DNA of 64,000 nt from Aegilops tauschii subsp. strangulata. Taxonomy: Eukaryota; Streptophyta; Magnoliopsida; Poales; Poaceae. The position numbers and the translations under genes are program-made. The stretch covers positions 195,270,788 through 195,334,787 of the forward strand of contig NC_053036.3 of NCBI RefSeq assembly GCF_002575655.3, given 5' to 3'. This document shows, piece after piece, positions 12,201 to 21,899 of this stretch (position 1 is its first letter; each line of letters opens with the position of its first letter). The notes beneath the pieces are model-generated. The model was not told the origin of the DNA. It made no database searches and saw only the letters and a list, made by a program, of their open reading frames with translations.

Positions 12201-12870
12201 AGAATTTTTGATGAGTATATGTTGTTAACATATTGTTGATCAGAAATGATGTAGAATTTCTGGAAAGCATACAGGGTTATTTGAAAAGTGTTTTTCAATG
12301 GAAAACCTGGATTAAGCTACTTGAACATTGAGCATCAAGATCTATAAGTATAGATCAAAACGCTTAATAGTACTTTCAAATGAATACATACCGTGACAAG
12401 TTTTTGAAGGAGTTCAAAATAGATCAGCAAAGAAGGAGTTCTTGGCTGTGTTACAAGGTGTGAGTATTGAGTAGGACTCAAGACCTGACCACAGCAGAAG
12501 AGAGAGAAAGGATGAAGGTCGTCCCCTATGCTTTAGACGTAGGCTCTACTGTATGCTATGCTGTGTACTGCACATGAAGTGTGCCTTGCCATGCGTTAGT
12601 CAAGGGGTACAATAGTGATCCGGGAATGGATCACGTGACAGCGGTCGAACTTATCCTTAGTATCTAGTGGACTAAGGAATTTTCTCGATTATGGAGGTGA
12701 AAAGGAGTTCGTCGTAAAGGGTTACGTCGATGCGAACTTTGACACTAATCCGGATGACTCTGAGTAGTAAACCGGATTCGTATAGTAGAACAGTTATTTG
12801 AAATGGCTCCAAGTAGCGTGTGGTAGCATCCACAAGATGACATAGATATTCGTAAAGCACACACGGATCT
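9220..12870 (+). pseudogene. Decayed Copia gag-pol polyprotein region
   Basis: Fragments recognisable in shifting frames appear in the usual Copia order. Gag comes first (SSNYADWVRKLRIFLIAAQK near 9260, a broken zinc knuckle KCFCNEGNGH*SRT near 9930). Then the protease (RVLDTGS near 10075), integrase and linker pieces (KLSFLKVWGCDAYVKKFQ near 11190), RT (DEWLEAMKSERGSMYKSK near 11665), and the catalytic strand, which reads YVVNILLIRND near 12218 instead of the usual YVDDILLIGND. RNase H remnants follow to about 12870. There are dozens of stops and frameshifts. The catalytic Asp pair is lost. This copy could not encode its own replication proteins, in contrast to its nearly identical LTRs. Confidence 0.85.
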
Positions 12871-13079
12871 GAAAGGTTCAGACCCGTTGACTATTAACCT
12901 CTCTCACAAGCATAACATGATCAAACCAGAACTCATTGAGTGTTAATCACATAGTGATGTGAACTAGATTGTTGACTCTAGTAAACTCTTTAGATGTTGG
13001 TCACATGGTGATGTGACCTATGAGTATTAATCACATGGCGATGTGAACTAGATTATTGACTCTAGTGCAAGTGGGAGAC
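12871..13079 (+). other. 3' untranslated region and polypurine tract
   Basis: The last bases before the 3' LTR, AAGTGGGAGAC at 13069-13079, form the polypurine tract that primes plus-strand synthesis. Upstream the motif CACAT(A/G)G(T/C)GATGTGA is repeated at about 12950, 13002 and 13031. Confidence 0.75.
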
Positions 13080-14865
13080 TGTTAGAAATATGCCCTAGAG
13101 GCAATAATAAATTGGTTATTATTATATTTCCTTGTTCATGATAATCGTTTATTATCCATGCTAAAATTGTATTGATAGGAAACTCAGATACATGTGTGGA
13201 TACATAGACAACACCATGTCCCTAGTAAGCCTCTAGTTGACTAGCTCGTTGATCAATAGATGGTTACGGTTTCCTGACCATGGACATTGGATGTCGTTGA
13301 TAACGGGATCACATCATTAGGAGAATGATGTGATGGACAAGACCCAATCCTAAGCCTAGCACAAGATCGTGTAGTTCGTTTGCTCAGAGCTTTTCTAATG
13401 TCAAGTATCATTTCCTTAGACCATGAGATTGTGCAACTCCCGGATACCGTAGGAATGCTTTGGGTGTACCAAACGTCACAACGTAACTGGGTGGCTATAA
13501 AGGTGCACTACAGGTATCTCCGAAAGTGTCTGTTGGGTTGGCACGAATCGAGACTGGGATTTGTCACTCCGTGTAAACGGAGAGGTATCTCTGGGCCCAC
13601 TCGGTAGGACATCATCATAATGTGCACAATGTGACCAAGGAGTTGATCACGGGATGATGTCAGTTACGGAACGAGTAAAGAGACTTGCCGGTAACGAGAT
13701 TGAACAAGGTATCGGGATACCGACGATCGAATCTCGGGCAAGTAACATACCGATTGACAAAGGGAATTGAATACGGGATTGATTGAATCCCCGACATCGT
13801 GGTTCATCCGATGAGATCATCGTGGAACATGTGGGAGCCAACATGGGTATCCAGATCCCGCTGTTGGTTATTGGCTGGAGAACGTCTCGGTCATGTCTGC
13901 ATGGTTCCCGAACCCGTAGGGTCTACACACTTAAGGTTCGATGACGCTAGGGTTATAGGGAATAGATATAAGTGGTTACTGAATGTTGTTCGGAGTCACG
14001 GATGAGATCCCGGACGTCACGAGGAGTTCCGGAATGGTCCGGAGGTAAAGATTTATATATGGGAAGTCCTGTTTTGGTCACCGGAAAAGTTTCGGGTGCT
14101 ATCGATAACGTACCGGGGCCACCGGGAGGGTCCCGGGGGTCCACCAGGTGGGGCCACCGGCCCCAGAGGGCTGCGTGGGCCAAGTGTGGGAAGGGACCAG
14201 CCCCTAGGAGGGCTGGTGCGCCTCCCACAAGGGGCCCAAGGCGCAGGGAAGGGGGAAGGGGGGAAACCCTAGGCTCAGATGGGCCTAAGGCCTATCTAGT
14301 GGGGCGCCCCCGTCTCTCCCCCCCTTGAACGCCCCCCAAGTCCCATCTAGGGCTGGCCGCACCCCTTGGGGGGGGGAACCCTAGATGGGGGCGCAGCCCC
14401 TCCCCCTCCCCTATATATAGTGGGGGTTTTGGGGCTGCCATACACACGAGAACATCTCTCTCTCTTGGCGCAGCCCTACCCCTCTCCCTCCTCATCTCTC
14501 GCAGTGCTTGGCGAAGCCCTGCAGGAGTGCCACGCTCCTCCATCACCGCCATGCCGTTGTGCTGCTGCTGGACAGAGTCTTCCCCAACCTCTCCCTCTCT
14601 CCTTGCTGGATCAAGGCGTGGGAGACATCACCGGGCTGCACGTGTGTTGAACGCGGAGGCGCCGTGGTTCGGCGCTTAGATCGGAATCAACCGCGATCTG
14701 AATCGCTACGAGTACGACTCCATTATCCGCATTCTTGCAACGCTTCCGCTTAGCGATCTACAATGGTATGTAGATGCATTCCCCTTCCCCTCGGTGCTAG
14801 ATTACTCCATAGATTGATCTTGGTGATGCGTAGAAAATTTTGAATTTCTGCTACGTTCCCCAACA
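13080..14865 (+). repeat. 3' LTR of the complete Angela-like element
   Basis: It starts TGTTAGAAATATGCCC and ends TTCCCCAACA, 1786 bp, and is followed by the target duplication GAGCC. It differs from the 5' LTR at about 45 positions, mostly in the distal half (7000-7870 against 13960-14830). Confidence 0.95.
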
Positions 14866-14879
14866 GAGCCACCGGGGCC

Positions 14880-15410
14880 CTAAGCCTCGGGAGGCTCAGG
14901 GGGCCCTGGCAGTTCCTTGAGGACCGTCTCCATCTCCGCCAGGACTGCGTGGCGCCTAGCCTCCTGAGCCACCAGGACGCTCTGCAGGTTGTACTGGAAG
15001 GCAGGAGTCACGCTCGCCAGGCCAAAAGGCATGCGAACGTAGCTCTGAGGTGGGCCCTTGCAGCGTCCCACACACGAAGGCCAAAAGAGCTCCTGAGATG
15101 CGGCTATGTAGAGCCCTGGAATGTCGATGCAGACGCGTAACCTGCCATCGTCGCCTGGATGGGGAGCTGCGGCAGGTGAGCGGCGGTCGCCGCGCATGGC
15201 TCTTGCTTCCTCTAGCTCCTGAGTGGTCTTGGCGATGAACTCCTGAGCGTTGGGCGCTCCTCGCCTGTTGTGTTCCCGAGGGAAACGTGCTGTGAAGCAT
15301 GCCTCCACATGGTGCTCGAGCACCTCCCTCATGACGTTGGCGAGGTCTGAGGCCCTCCAGAAGAGAGCTGTCGAGCCCTGCCCGAGGAGGGTGCCAGGTG
15401 CGCCTTCCTA
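14880..15410 (-). pseudogene. Gypsy reverse transcriptase remnant of element A
   Basis: The frame continues that of the protease after a TAG at 15408 and ends at a TAG at 14880. It reads VMREVLEHHVEACFTARFPR, then DGRLRVCIDIPGLYIA, then VRMPFGLASVTPAFQYNLQS. The first resembles the linker or fingers of Gypsy RT, the second the D-G-x-x-R-x-C-x-D fingers motif, the third the MPFGL-x-x-A-x-x-x-FQ motif. The segment with the catalytic YxDD and everything after it is missing; the distances between motifs are also shortened. Non-functional as RT. Confidence 0.65.
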
Positions 15411-16104
15411 TGCGAGGGAAGAAGGCGCCCCTGGTACGGGCGCTGATCCTGACGAGGTACCACTTGCGGTGCCGATCTCCTGAGGTCCGGCATGGAGTAG
15501 TTGCTTCTTCTTCTTGGGGATGGCCTCAGGAGGGTACTGAGCTGCATTGTTGTCGGGGTCTTCAATTGACGCTGCTTGGAAGGCGCGCTCGAGGGAGCAC
15601 ACCGCATCTCTTTCTTCGTAGGGGACTGTGATGATCTCGCCGCTTCCTAGCATCTTGAGGACGCTGTAGCCGTGGTGCGTGACCGCCATGAACTTGGCCA
15701 GGGCTGGATACCCGAGGATGGCATTGTACGGCAGACGGATGTGGGCAACGTCAAAGTGGATGAGTTCGGTGCAGTAGTTGTTGCATTCTCCGAAGGTGAC
15801 ACGGAGGCGGACCTTCCCTATCGGTGTGGTGGAACCGTCGGTCACTCCTGAGAAAGTCTTGGTAGGCTGAAGCTGATCGTAGGGCACTTGGAGACTGTCG
15901 AACGTGTCGACGGACAAGACGTTGAGCCCTGCGCCGTCGTCGATGAGGGTCTCGGTGACTTGTACGTTGTTGATGACGGGTGAACAAAGCATTGGGAGAG
16001 CGCCAGCGGTTGCCGCGCACTTGAGCTAATCTGCCGAACTGAAGGTGATGGCGCACTTGGACCACCGGAGCGGGCGCGTGGCCTCGAGCCTGGGGAGGAC
16101 TGCG
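15408..16104 (-). pseudogene. Gypsy aspartic protease domain of element A
   Basis: The open stretch 15992-15408 encodes a retropepsin-like domain: ETLIDDGAGLNVLSVDTF holds the active-site position (D-x-G, here DDG where DGG or DSG is usual), and FDVAHIRLPYNAILGYPAL the second conserved strand with the ILG motif typical of Tat-like Gypsy proteases. Upstream, ITFSSAD*LKC carries a TAG at 16026. It would cleave the gag-pol precursor. It lies in the same reading frame as gag and the RT remnant. Confidence 0.75.
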
Positions 16105-16304
16105 TTCACCTTGCGGGCAAACTGCTTGAAGATGCGTTGAGAGGCTGGGGCTTGAGCTCCACCCAAGATGCAGGCGATAGCAAGCGGCTCCTGGAAGCCC
16201 GCAGCCCCCTCATCTTGATGGTGGTCATCGTTCCTTCTTGGTGGTGGAGCCAGCGGAGGAAGCCCAGCATTGCCCTGAGGACGGTCCTCGCAAGGCTGAT
16301 CCCT

Positions 16305-17054
16305 CTAGGCACCCTCGCGAGGCTGATCCTGAAAGCGGTTCTCAAGAGGCTGGTCTCGCCACTCCTGGCGCGGGCCCCGGTCGTCCCAGCGTCCTCTGCC
16401 ACGTCCTCCTCCTTGGCCGTAGCCTCGGTCGTTGTGCTCGGGGCGTCGACCGAAGCGTCGGTCGCGAATGGCCCTGAGCTCTTGACAATCGTTGGTGTTG
16501 TGGCTGTGCACGTTATGGAAGGCGCAGAATGGTCGGCTGCTCTTGGATGACTCGGGCTGGTCCCTGCCACGCTTCGTGTCCGGCTCCGCCGCGAGCACGG
16601 CGTCTCCCTTGCGCTTCAAGTCCTTGGCCTTGGCTTTCTTCTCCTCCGGGTTGGCAGCCGGGAGCTCGAGAAGGGAAAGGCGCCCTTCCTCAGCCCTTGC
16701 GCACTTGGTCGCCAGGTTGAACAGCTCCAGGGATGTGCACAGCTCCTCGTGGATGGCGAGCTCCTCCTTCATCTTGACGTCGCGGACGCTATCAGAGAAC
16801 GCAGAGATGATGGCCTCGTCTGTCACCTTGGGGATCTTGAGGCGAACGTTGTTGAGGCGCTGGATGTACTTCTGGAGGGTCTCCCCTGGTTGCTGCTTAA
16901 CGCAGCGTAGGTCACCTGCGGCCGGGGGACGGTCGCGAGTGCCCTGGAAGTTGGCGACGAAGCGGTCACGCATCTCGTTCCAGGAGGAGATGGAGCCAGG
17001 AGGCAGGTTCAGGAGCCATGAGCGCGCGCCATCCTAGAGAGCCATGGGGAACTA
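16305..17054 (-). pseudogene. gag: Gypsy gag core and nucleocapsid-like region of element A
   Basis: The frame encodes a retrotransposon gag domain: W-x-x-MRDRFVANFQGTRDRP, then GETLQKYIQRLNNVRLKIP and a helical stretch ending LFNLATKCARAEEGR. A Lys-rich linker is followed by FCAFHNVHSHNTNDCQELR, a degenerate Cys/His (C-x-x-H type) nucleocapsid motif, and an RG-rich tail. TAG codons break it at 17052, 17034 (both near the start of this core) and 16305. There is no frameshift between 17618 and 14880, so the whole gag-protease-RT frame is interrupted only by TAG. Confidence 0.8.
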
Positions 17055-17914
17055 GTTCGCCATGACTTTTTCGTCGCCGTTAGCCGCCTCGATGCTTAGT
17101 TTGTAGAGCTGCAGGAACTCCGCGGGATCGGGGGTGCCGTCATAGCGAGGAGGAAGATCTGGCTTGAACCTGCCCAGCCAGGCGACACTACGCAGCTCGG
17201 AGGTGAAGGCACGGCAGCCCGCCGTGGTCACCGGGGCCCGTCTTGGAGGTGGAGCTTGATCTTGGCGCACGCGCGCCACCACGGCAAGCAGTGCAAGGCC
17301 CTGCCGCTGCAAGCGATCTTGACTTGGCGGTGCGGGGAGCGGTGGAGCGTTCTCCTGCGGCCGAGGGACTTCTTTATAGCTTCTTTCTTCACGCGCGGGT
17401 GCTTGGCACGGCGGGTCGCACCGCGGAGCCGCGCGTCTCGGCGCCAGGGCGCTGTCTTGGTGCAGAGGTGGTGGCGGCGCGCCATGAGCCACATCACCCA
17501 TAGCCGGCGGGGGGGGGGGGGGGGGGGCGAGGCAGTGATAGGGACAGTGCAGGGGAGCCCCCTGCGGCGCTGACGAGCTCGGCGATGCGGTCCATCCAGT
17601 CCTCGTAGAGGTCGTCAACTGGGCGGTAACGCAGGAGCTCGTGCGCCATGAGTAGCGTGGCCAGCGCGTCTGTGGGGGTGTGACGAGCGTGAGACAATGA
17701 ACCAGCGTGGGTCAGCGACGGGGTGGCGGTGCGACCGCCCCGCCGCACCGAGGGGTGCAGCGAGGATGCTTGCTGCTCGTTCCCCACCGGGCCGGTGGCG
17801 GCGTTGGCGGCACGCGATGGAGAACGACGGGGAGGCCCGCCTACGGGGGCCGTCTGAACGGCGTGGGCGGCAAGGGCGGCCCGACGCTCAGCGCGGGCGC
17901 GACGAGCGTCCGAC
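17055..17914 (-). pseudogene. gag: Gypsy gag N-terminal region of element A, frame switch in a C19 tract
   Basis: The likely start is ATG at 17914 (MSDARRARAERRAALAAHAV). This frame runs to a run of 19 C on the minus strand (17509-17527), where the gag reading frame switches: downstream the continuing frame starts within PPPPPPPAMGDVAHG and leads to SELRSVAWLGRFKPDLPPRY and YDGTPDPAEFLQLYKLSIEA, which is the start of the gag core. A Pro-rich region spans the switch. The homopolymer may have slipped in the genome or in the assembly. Confidence 0.7.
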
Positions 17915-17962
17915 ATGGTTGTGGTGGAGCGGTGAAGCATGGATCGACGAGAAGAAGGCTTC

Positions 17963-17988
17963 GGCACACCCCTACCTGGCGCGCCAAA
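17963..17988 (-). other. Primer binding site of element A
   Basis: On the minus strand, TTTGGCGCGCCAGGTAGGGG follows the LTR end. The TGGCGC start is usual for Tat-like Gypsy elements; the exact tRNA cannot be assigned by eye. Confidence 0.6.
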
Positions 17989-18891
17989 TGTCGGATTTGG
18001 GGTTCCGGCAAAACCCTTAAGGTTCGAACACTGGGGTACGCGCGAAGACCTCCCCCTCACCGATCTCGCCCTCACACGCATCACGATCTCTAGGCTAAGC
18101 ACGACGAACTCTCAACACACGAGACACGAGGTTTATACTGGTTCGAGCCACTGTTGTGGTGTAATACCCTACTCAAGTGTGGTGGTGGTGGATTGCCTCT
18201 TGGGCTGAGGATGAACAGTACAAGGGGAAGAACAGCCTCCTGAGGAGAGGTGTTCTTGTGCTTGGTGGGTGTGAGGATCGCTCGAGATGAGTTCTGGTAG
18301 GTGAGGATCCGATGCCCTTTACTGGGGTGGCTAGTCCTATTTATAGAGGCCCTGGTCCTCTTCCCAAATATTGAGCGGGAAGGGAGCCAACAACAGCCAA
18401 TTTGAAAGGGGACAGCTAGTACAGCTTATCCTGACAAAAGTAGTCTTCGCCTGCCAAAGGCTCTGGTGGTGACGCCGCCTTGGGCTGCACAGTGACCTCC
18501 GTCTTGCCGTCCTGCTGGCCTTGGTATCGTTGCCCCGATATGGAAACCTTTGCTTGACGCCTCGGTACTCCTCGCCTGCGCTTGCCTCCTTAACACCAAA
18601 GAGGAAGTAAGGACACTGTGTGTGCTGGCGCCCGCCTGGTATCGATCGTCATGGCTCACGTCATGAGAACCTCGCGAGGTTTGTCTTGCCTTGGTCTCTC
18701 CGCCCCTCGCGAGCCAGCCTGGTGAGGCCGCTCCCGAGGAGGTCTTGTGTCGTCCGCCTCACGAGGCTTGGCCCCTCGCGAGGGTCTTGATTGCTTGTTG
18801 GTGAAGATGGGACGTACGGGCCCGCTTGTGGGGCCACGCCGTGGGCCGCAGGCAGGCAAGTCTGGGGACCCCCGTTCCCAGAACACCGACA
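17989..18891 (-). repeat. 5' LTR of element A (A/B/D LTR family)
   Basis: On the minus strand it starts TGTCGGTGTTCTGGGAACGG at 18891 and ends GGTTCCGAACCCCAAATCCGACA-like text at 17989, 903 bp. Three other LTRs of the family are at 21900-22801, 32604-33508 and 35244-36147. Its TATA box, TATAAATA, lies at 18339-18346 on the minus strand. Confidence 0.9.
18339..18346 (-). promoter_or_regulatory. TATA box of the element A LTR
   Basis: The minus strand reads CCTCTATAAATAGGAC; the same 8-bp TATAAATA is conserved in the other three LTRs of the family (22449, 33173, 35582). Confidence 0.7.
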
Positions 18892-19880
18892 AGGCATTCC
18901 GTAGCGGGTTCTACTAGCCCACGACACTCAACGACGCGACCGAGCTGGTAAGGTCCTGCGAGGCCTGCCAGTTCCACACCAAGCAAATCCACCAGCCAGC
19001 GCAGGGCCTCCAGACTATCCCACTCTTGTGGCCGTTCTCGATCTGGGGGCTGGATATCCTGGGTCCGTTCCAGCGAGCGCCCGGGGGCTACCGCTACCTC
19101 TACGTCGCCATCAACAAGTTCACCAAATGGGCAGAGGTGGAAGCCGTCCGCACCAACCCATCCGGGTCGGTAGTTAAGTTCATCTAGGGGCTCGTGAGCC
19201 GGTTTGGGGTCCCTAACCACATCATCACCGACAACGGCTCGCAGTTCACTAGCAATCTCTTCAAGACATATTGTGCTAACCTTGGAACGCAAATATGCTA
19301 TGCCTCTGTGGCACACCCCAGGAGCAATGGCCAAGCCGAGCACGCCAACGCAGAGGTCCTGAGAGGCCTCAAGACCAGGACCTTCAAGAAGAGGCTCAAG
19401 GACTGCTGTAGGGGCTGGCACGACGATCTTCAGTCCGTGCTATGGTCCATCCGCACCACCACCACCAAGCCAACAGGCGAGACCCCATTCTTCCTTGTCT
19501 ACGGAGCCGAAGCAGTTCTCCCTCACGAGGTCAAGCATCGCTCCGCGCGGGTCCTGGCATTTGACGAGGCACGTCAGGACGCCATGCGGGGGATGGACCT
19601 CGTGCTGGGGGAGGAGCGCCGTCGTCAAGCCTCGCTCTGGGCGGCGAGATACCAGCAGGCGCTGCGACGGTACCACTGCTGCAGTGTCCGCGCGAGGTGG
19701 GCGATCTTGTCCTAAGGCGGGTGCTCTCCAGGGAAGGGCTGCATAAGCTCTCACCCATGTGGGAGGGCCCGTTTAGGTTGCCCGCGTCTCCAGGCCTGGC
19801 GCCACGTGCCTGGAGACGCAGGCCGGGATCCCCATCCAGAACGCCTGGAACATCCAGCACCTCCGGAAGTTCTACCCATG
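18892..19880 (+). pseudogene. Gypsy integrase, C-terminal part of pol of element B
   Basis: The frame opens in the zinc-binding region (KAFRSGFY*PTTLNDAT, then the CEAC pair of the HHCC finger). The catalytic core follows: FSIWGLDILGPFQRAPGG gives the first Asp, HIITDNGSQFTSNLF the second, and HPRSNGQAEHANAEVLRGL the Glu region, where N-G-Q-A-E supplies the D-D-35-E glutamate. Two TAG stops occur at 18915 (Trp) and 19185, and a frameshift near 19690 moves the C-terminal domain (GDLVLRRVL, then SPMWEGPFR) into another frame. Integrase inserts the cDNA into the host chromosome. The catalytic residues are preserved although the gene is dead. Confidence 0.88.
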
Positions 19881-20746
19881 AAGCAAGGCCCAGTGCCTAT
19901 GAGGGTCTCCGCTTGTGACACTCTCACGTAATAATGAGTGGGGTTGTACACGCTCCGGAGTCTCCGGAGTGCCGCCCTCAGGCCTCGGGGGCTCCCACCC
20001 ACATCCTAGTGGCAGCACTTAGCTCCGCGCTGGTGAGAAGACTAGACTAGGTGCCGGACGTGGCTGTTCATTTGCTTTCTGTAGTTGGCTTGCACCCAAT
20101 TTAATGGAATTTGGAGTTCTGGCGTTTCTCGATGGCTTGGTTGAATCCCCTCTTCTCTCTGGTTCATCCCTCGGTTCTTTGTTTTGTGCCAGGGAGGGCG
20201 ACAGTTGCCCGACGCTCCCCCTCGCACGCCTCCCGAGTGGGCTGGACAGGTGCGCGTGCATGCACGCTCCCCTGGTCTTCGCGAGGCGCCCTCGTTTGAG
20301 GTTGTGATTGGTGCACCCCCTTTTAAGTCCGTTACCCACGGGTACCGCGACATGGTGCGCTAGGCCATGATCAGCCCATGCCTGAGGCCTCGCGCAAGAA
20401 GGGATAAGGATGTCCTAAGGAATTTTCACAGCTTCGCGATGTCTCCCGAGTCGGCAGCAGGGAAGCCGCACCAGATGCCAGGAGGCACGCGCCCTCACAA
20501 GGTGGAAGCTACCCCGGATGTATCAAGCAAATTTATCCCTCTACGCCTACATAAAGCACAGATTCGACAACATAACCTAGAAACAATAAACATAGCACAA
20601 AGTAGCATAAGCACTACGGTTCATTACACGCCCTCGTAGGGCCCCATACTTGTTTCTTGTAATACAGGAGGAAAGGAAAGGACATGCAAAAGCGGCTCCT
20701 ATGACGCGGCTGCTCATGAGGATCGACCCCCAGCGCCCCCCGGGAC
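19881..20746 (+). other. Non-coding region after pol in element B
   Basis: No supported coding frame. The stretch at 20530-20640 read on the minus strand resembles the 3' untranslated end of the antisense gene (AT-rich, GTTTATTGTTTCTAGGTT). Confidence 0.5.
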
Positions 20747-21556
20747 TCAGCCGGAGCCCTCCTCGCACTTCATTGGGGCACGGCAACGGGACGACCCGCC
20801 AACGTCCCCGAAGCGAGCCGGACGACATGGCGGCTGGTCGTAGCCGCCGCTGCTGGAGCTTTCACCGAAGGAGGAGCTCTCATTGCCGGACGAGCCGCGG
20901 CCGTCGCCGACGGCAAGTTCACCCGTATCCTCGTCACGGCCATCGCCAAGGCAGCACCCGACGCGGCGACCGTCTTCCCCGAACACCCTCACGAAGAGGG
21001 TCGCGGCACTGTCATACTTGAAGTGGACGGTGCACCGCCTGCTTAGACAGCGCGCGCGGGCAAACGTCTGCCAGCCGCGGGCCAGGGCTACATTGCCCTC
21101 GACGGAGACCTCCACAGCGACCCACTAAGCCTTGCTGCAGCGGTCGTCGGCCTGCAGCCAAAGGCCGTCAGGACCCATGGCCGGCAGCTCGCCGGCAAAG
21201 GAGCGAGGAACCTGAAGCCAGGTGCCGGTCGGGTTCTCCGACCACACGACGAACTCCGGCAGCACCTCCTCCGAGTGGAAGCACGGCCGGGGAGGCTGAG
21301 CGACCATGGCGCGCCTCCCTTCATGGGCGGGACTGCCATGTCTCGGGCGGCTCCTGCCGCGCGAAGAGACACCGCCGGGGCCGCCATGGGTGGCGCCGGA
21401 CCCCGAAGAAGTTCGTCCGCGCCCACGAGGGACCAGAGCGGGGGTTGCGACGTGCTTGCGGGGGCGACCACACCCCCTCTTAGGCGGTGGCGAGCCGGGC
21501 CCCTCCTGGCGAGTCTTCCCCTTCTCTGCGGCCGAGAACCTCTTCATCGGCGCCAT
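20747..21556 (-). pseudogene. Antisense AT-hook and B3-like protein gene of element B
   Basis: On the strand opposite to the element, ATG at 21556 starts MAPMKRFSAAEKGKTRQEG, followed by an AT-hook-like core KRGCGRPRKH. After a Ser/Gly/Arg-rich linker comes a B3-like domain: EVLPEFVVWSENPTGTWLQV, then RSFAGELPAMGPDGLWLQAD, a TAG at 21125, WVAVEVSVEGNVALARGWQT, CTVHFKYDSAATLFVRVFGE, and an acidic, Ser-rich tail. The GW-x-x-F and F-x-Y-D...F-x-V-x-V-F signatures match the plant B3 fold, which binds DNA in transcription factors such as ARF, RAV and REM. Here it is carried by a retrotransposon. It has its own TATA box about 95 bp upstream. One stop separates two halves that stay in frame. Role is unknown; domain calls are by eye. 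Confidence 0.68.
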
Positions 21557-21647
21557 GACTATCGCTGCAAGGCGGTGGAGCAAAGAGGAAGAAGAAGCAG
21601 GCAGAATAGAGGAAGAGATGAGAAACGGGGGCTCCGCCCCTCTCCTC

Positions 21648-21657
21648 ATTTATAGCC
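21648..21657 (-). promoter_or_regulatory. TATA box of the antisense gene in element B
   Basis: The minus strand reads GGCTATAAATGAGG. It lies about 95 bp upstream of the ATG at 21556 and faces away from the 3' LTR, so it is placed to drive the antisense frame and not the element's own transcript. Confidence 0.6.
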
Positions 21658-21884
21658 AGAAGGAGGCCAACCGCCGGCCTCCACGATCGCAGGTAATGAT
21701 AGTTTTTCTTCTGTATGTGGCAGGGACTCGTCAAGTCGGACGGTTGCCGAGGCAGCGTGGCGAAGCGGAGACGCCCACGTCCTGCCAATCGCCACGCGTC
21801 AATCAAGGCCGCAGGCGGTTGGGGCCCGCGGCGCTCTGCACTTGCCCTTTGGCTTCACCACGAAGCCAAGTCCGAGCGCGCCTT

Positions 21885-21899
21885 GGGCCCAGGGGCTAC
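21885..21899 (+). other. Polypurine tract of element B, with a hairpin upstream
   Basis: GGGCCCAGGGGCTAC directly precedes the 3' LTR. At 21848-21872 an inverted repeat, TTTGGCTTCACCACGAAGCC, can form a short hairpin; element D has the same hairpin (see 36148-36261). Confidence 0.6.

Larger units (their letters stand above)
6121..14865 (+). mobile_element. Complete Angela-like Copia retrotransposon with decayed coding region
   Basis: The element has 5' LTR 6121-7902, primer site, internal region, polypurine tract and 3' LTR 13080-14865. The flanking bases GAGCC at 6116-6120 and 14866-14870 are a perfect 5-bp target duplication, so the ends are certain and the insertion is into element A. A hand comparison of the LTRs gives about 45 substitutions plus a few small indels, or roughly 97.5 percent identity, suggesting an insertion on the order of one million years old under usual grass rates. 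The internal gag-pol region is far more decayed than that age would explain. Confidence 0.95.
14866..18891 (-). mobile_element. Gypsy element A, 5' half: LTR, gag, protease, RT remnant
   Basis: Read on the minus strand from 18891: LTR, primer site, gag, protease, a shortened reverse transcriptase piece, then the Copia insertion. The element is the same LTR family as element B, into whose integrase it is inserted. It is followed on the right by AGGCA (18892-18896), the presumed target duplication; its partner lies outside the window. A is an internally deleted member: the RT palm, RNase H and integrase are absent in both halves. Confidence 0.85.

Noticed and set aside
16492..17037. Plus-strand frame of 181 codons across element A gag
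   Set aside because: It is the shadow of gag on the opposite strand; the minus strand carries the conserved gag motifs.
17509..17527. G19 run considered as a telomere-like or quadruplex control element
   Set aside because: It is inside a poly-Pro coding tract of gag; no further G-run pattern supports a quadruplex role.
18759..19421. Minus-strand frame of 220 codons over the integrase of B
   Set aside because: The plus strand has the integrase motifs; codon bias in the GC-rich gene opens the reverse strand.
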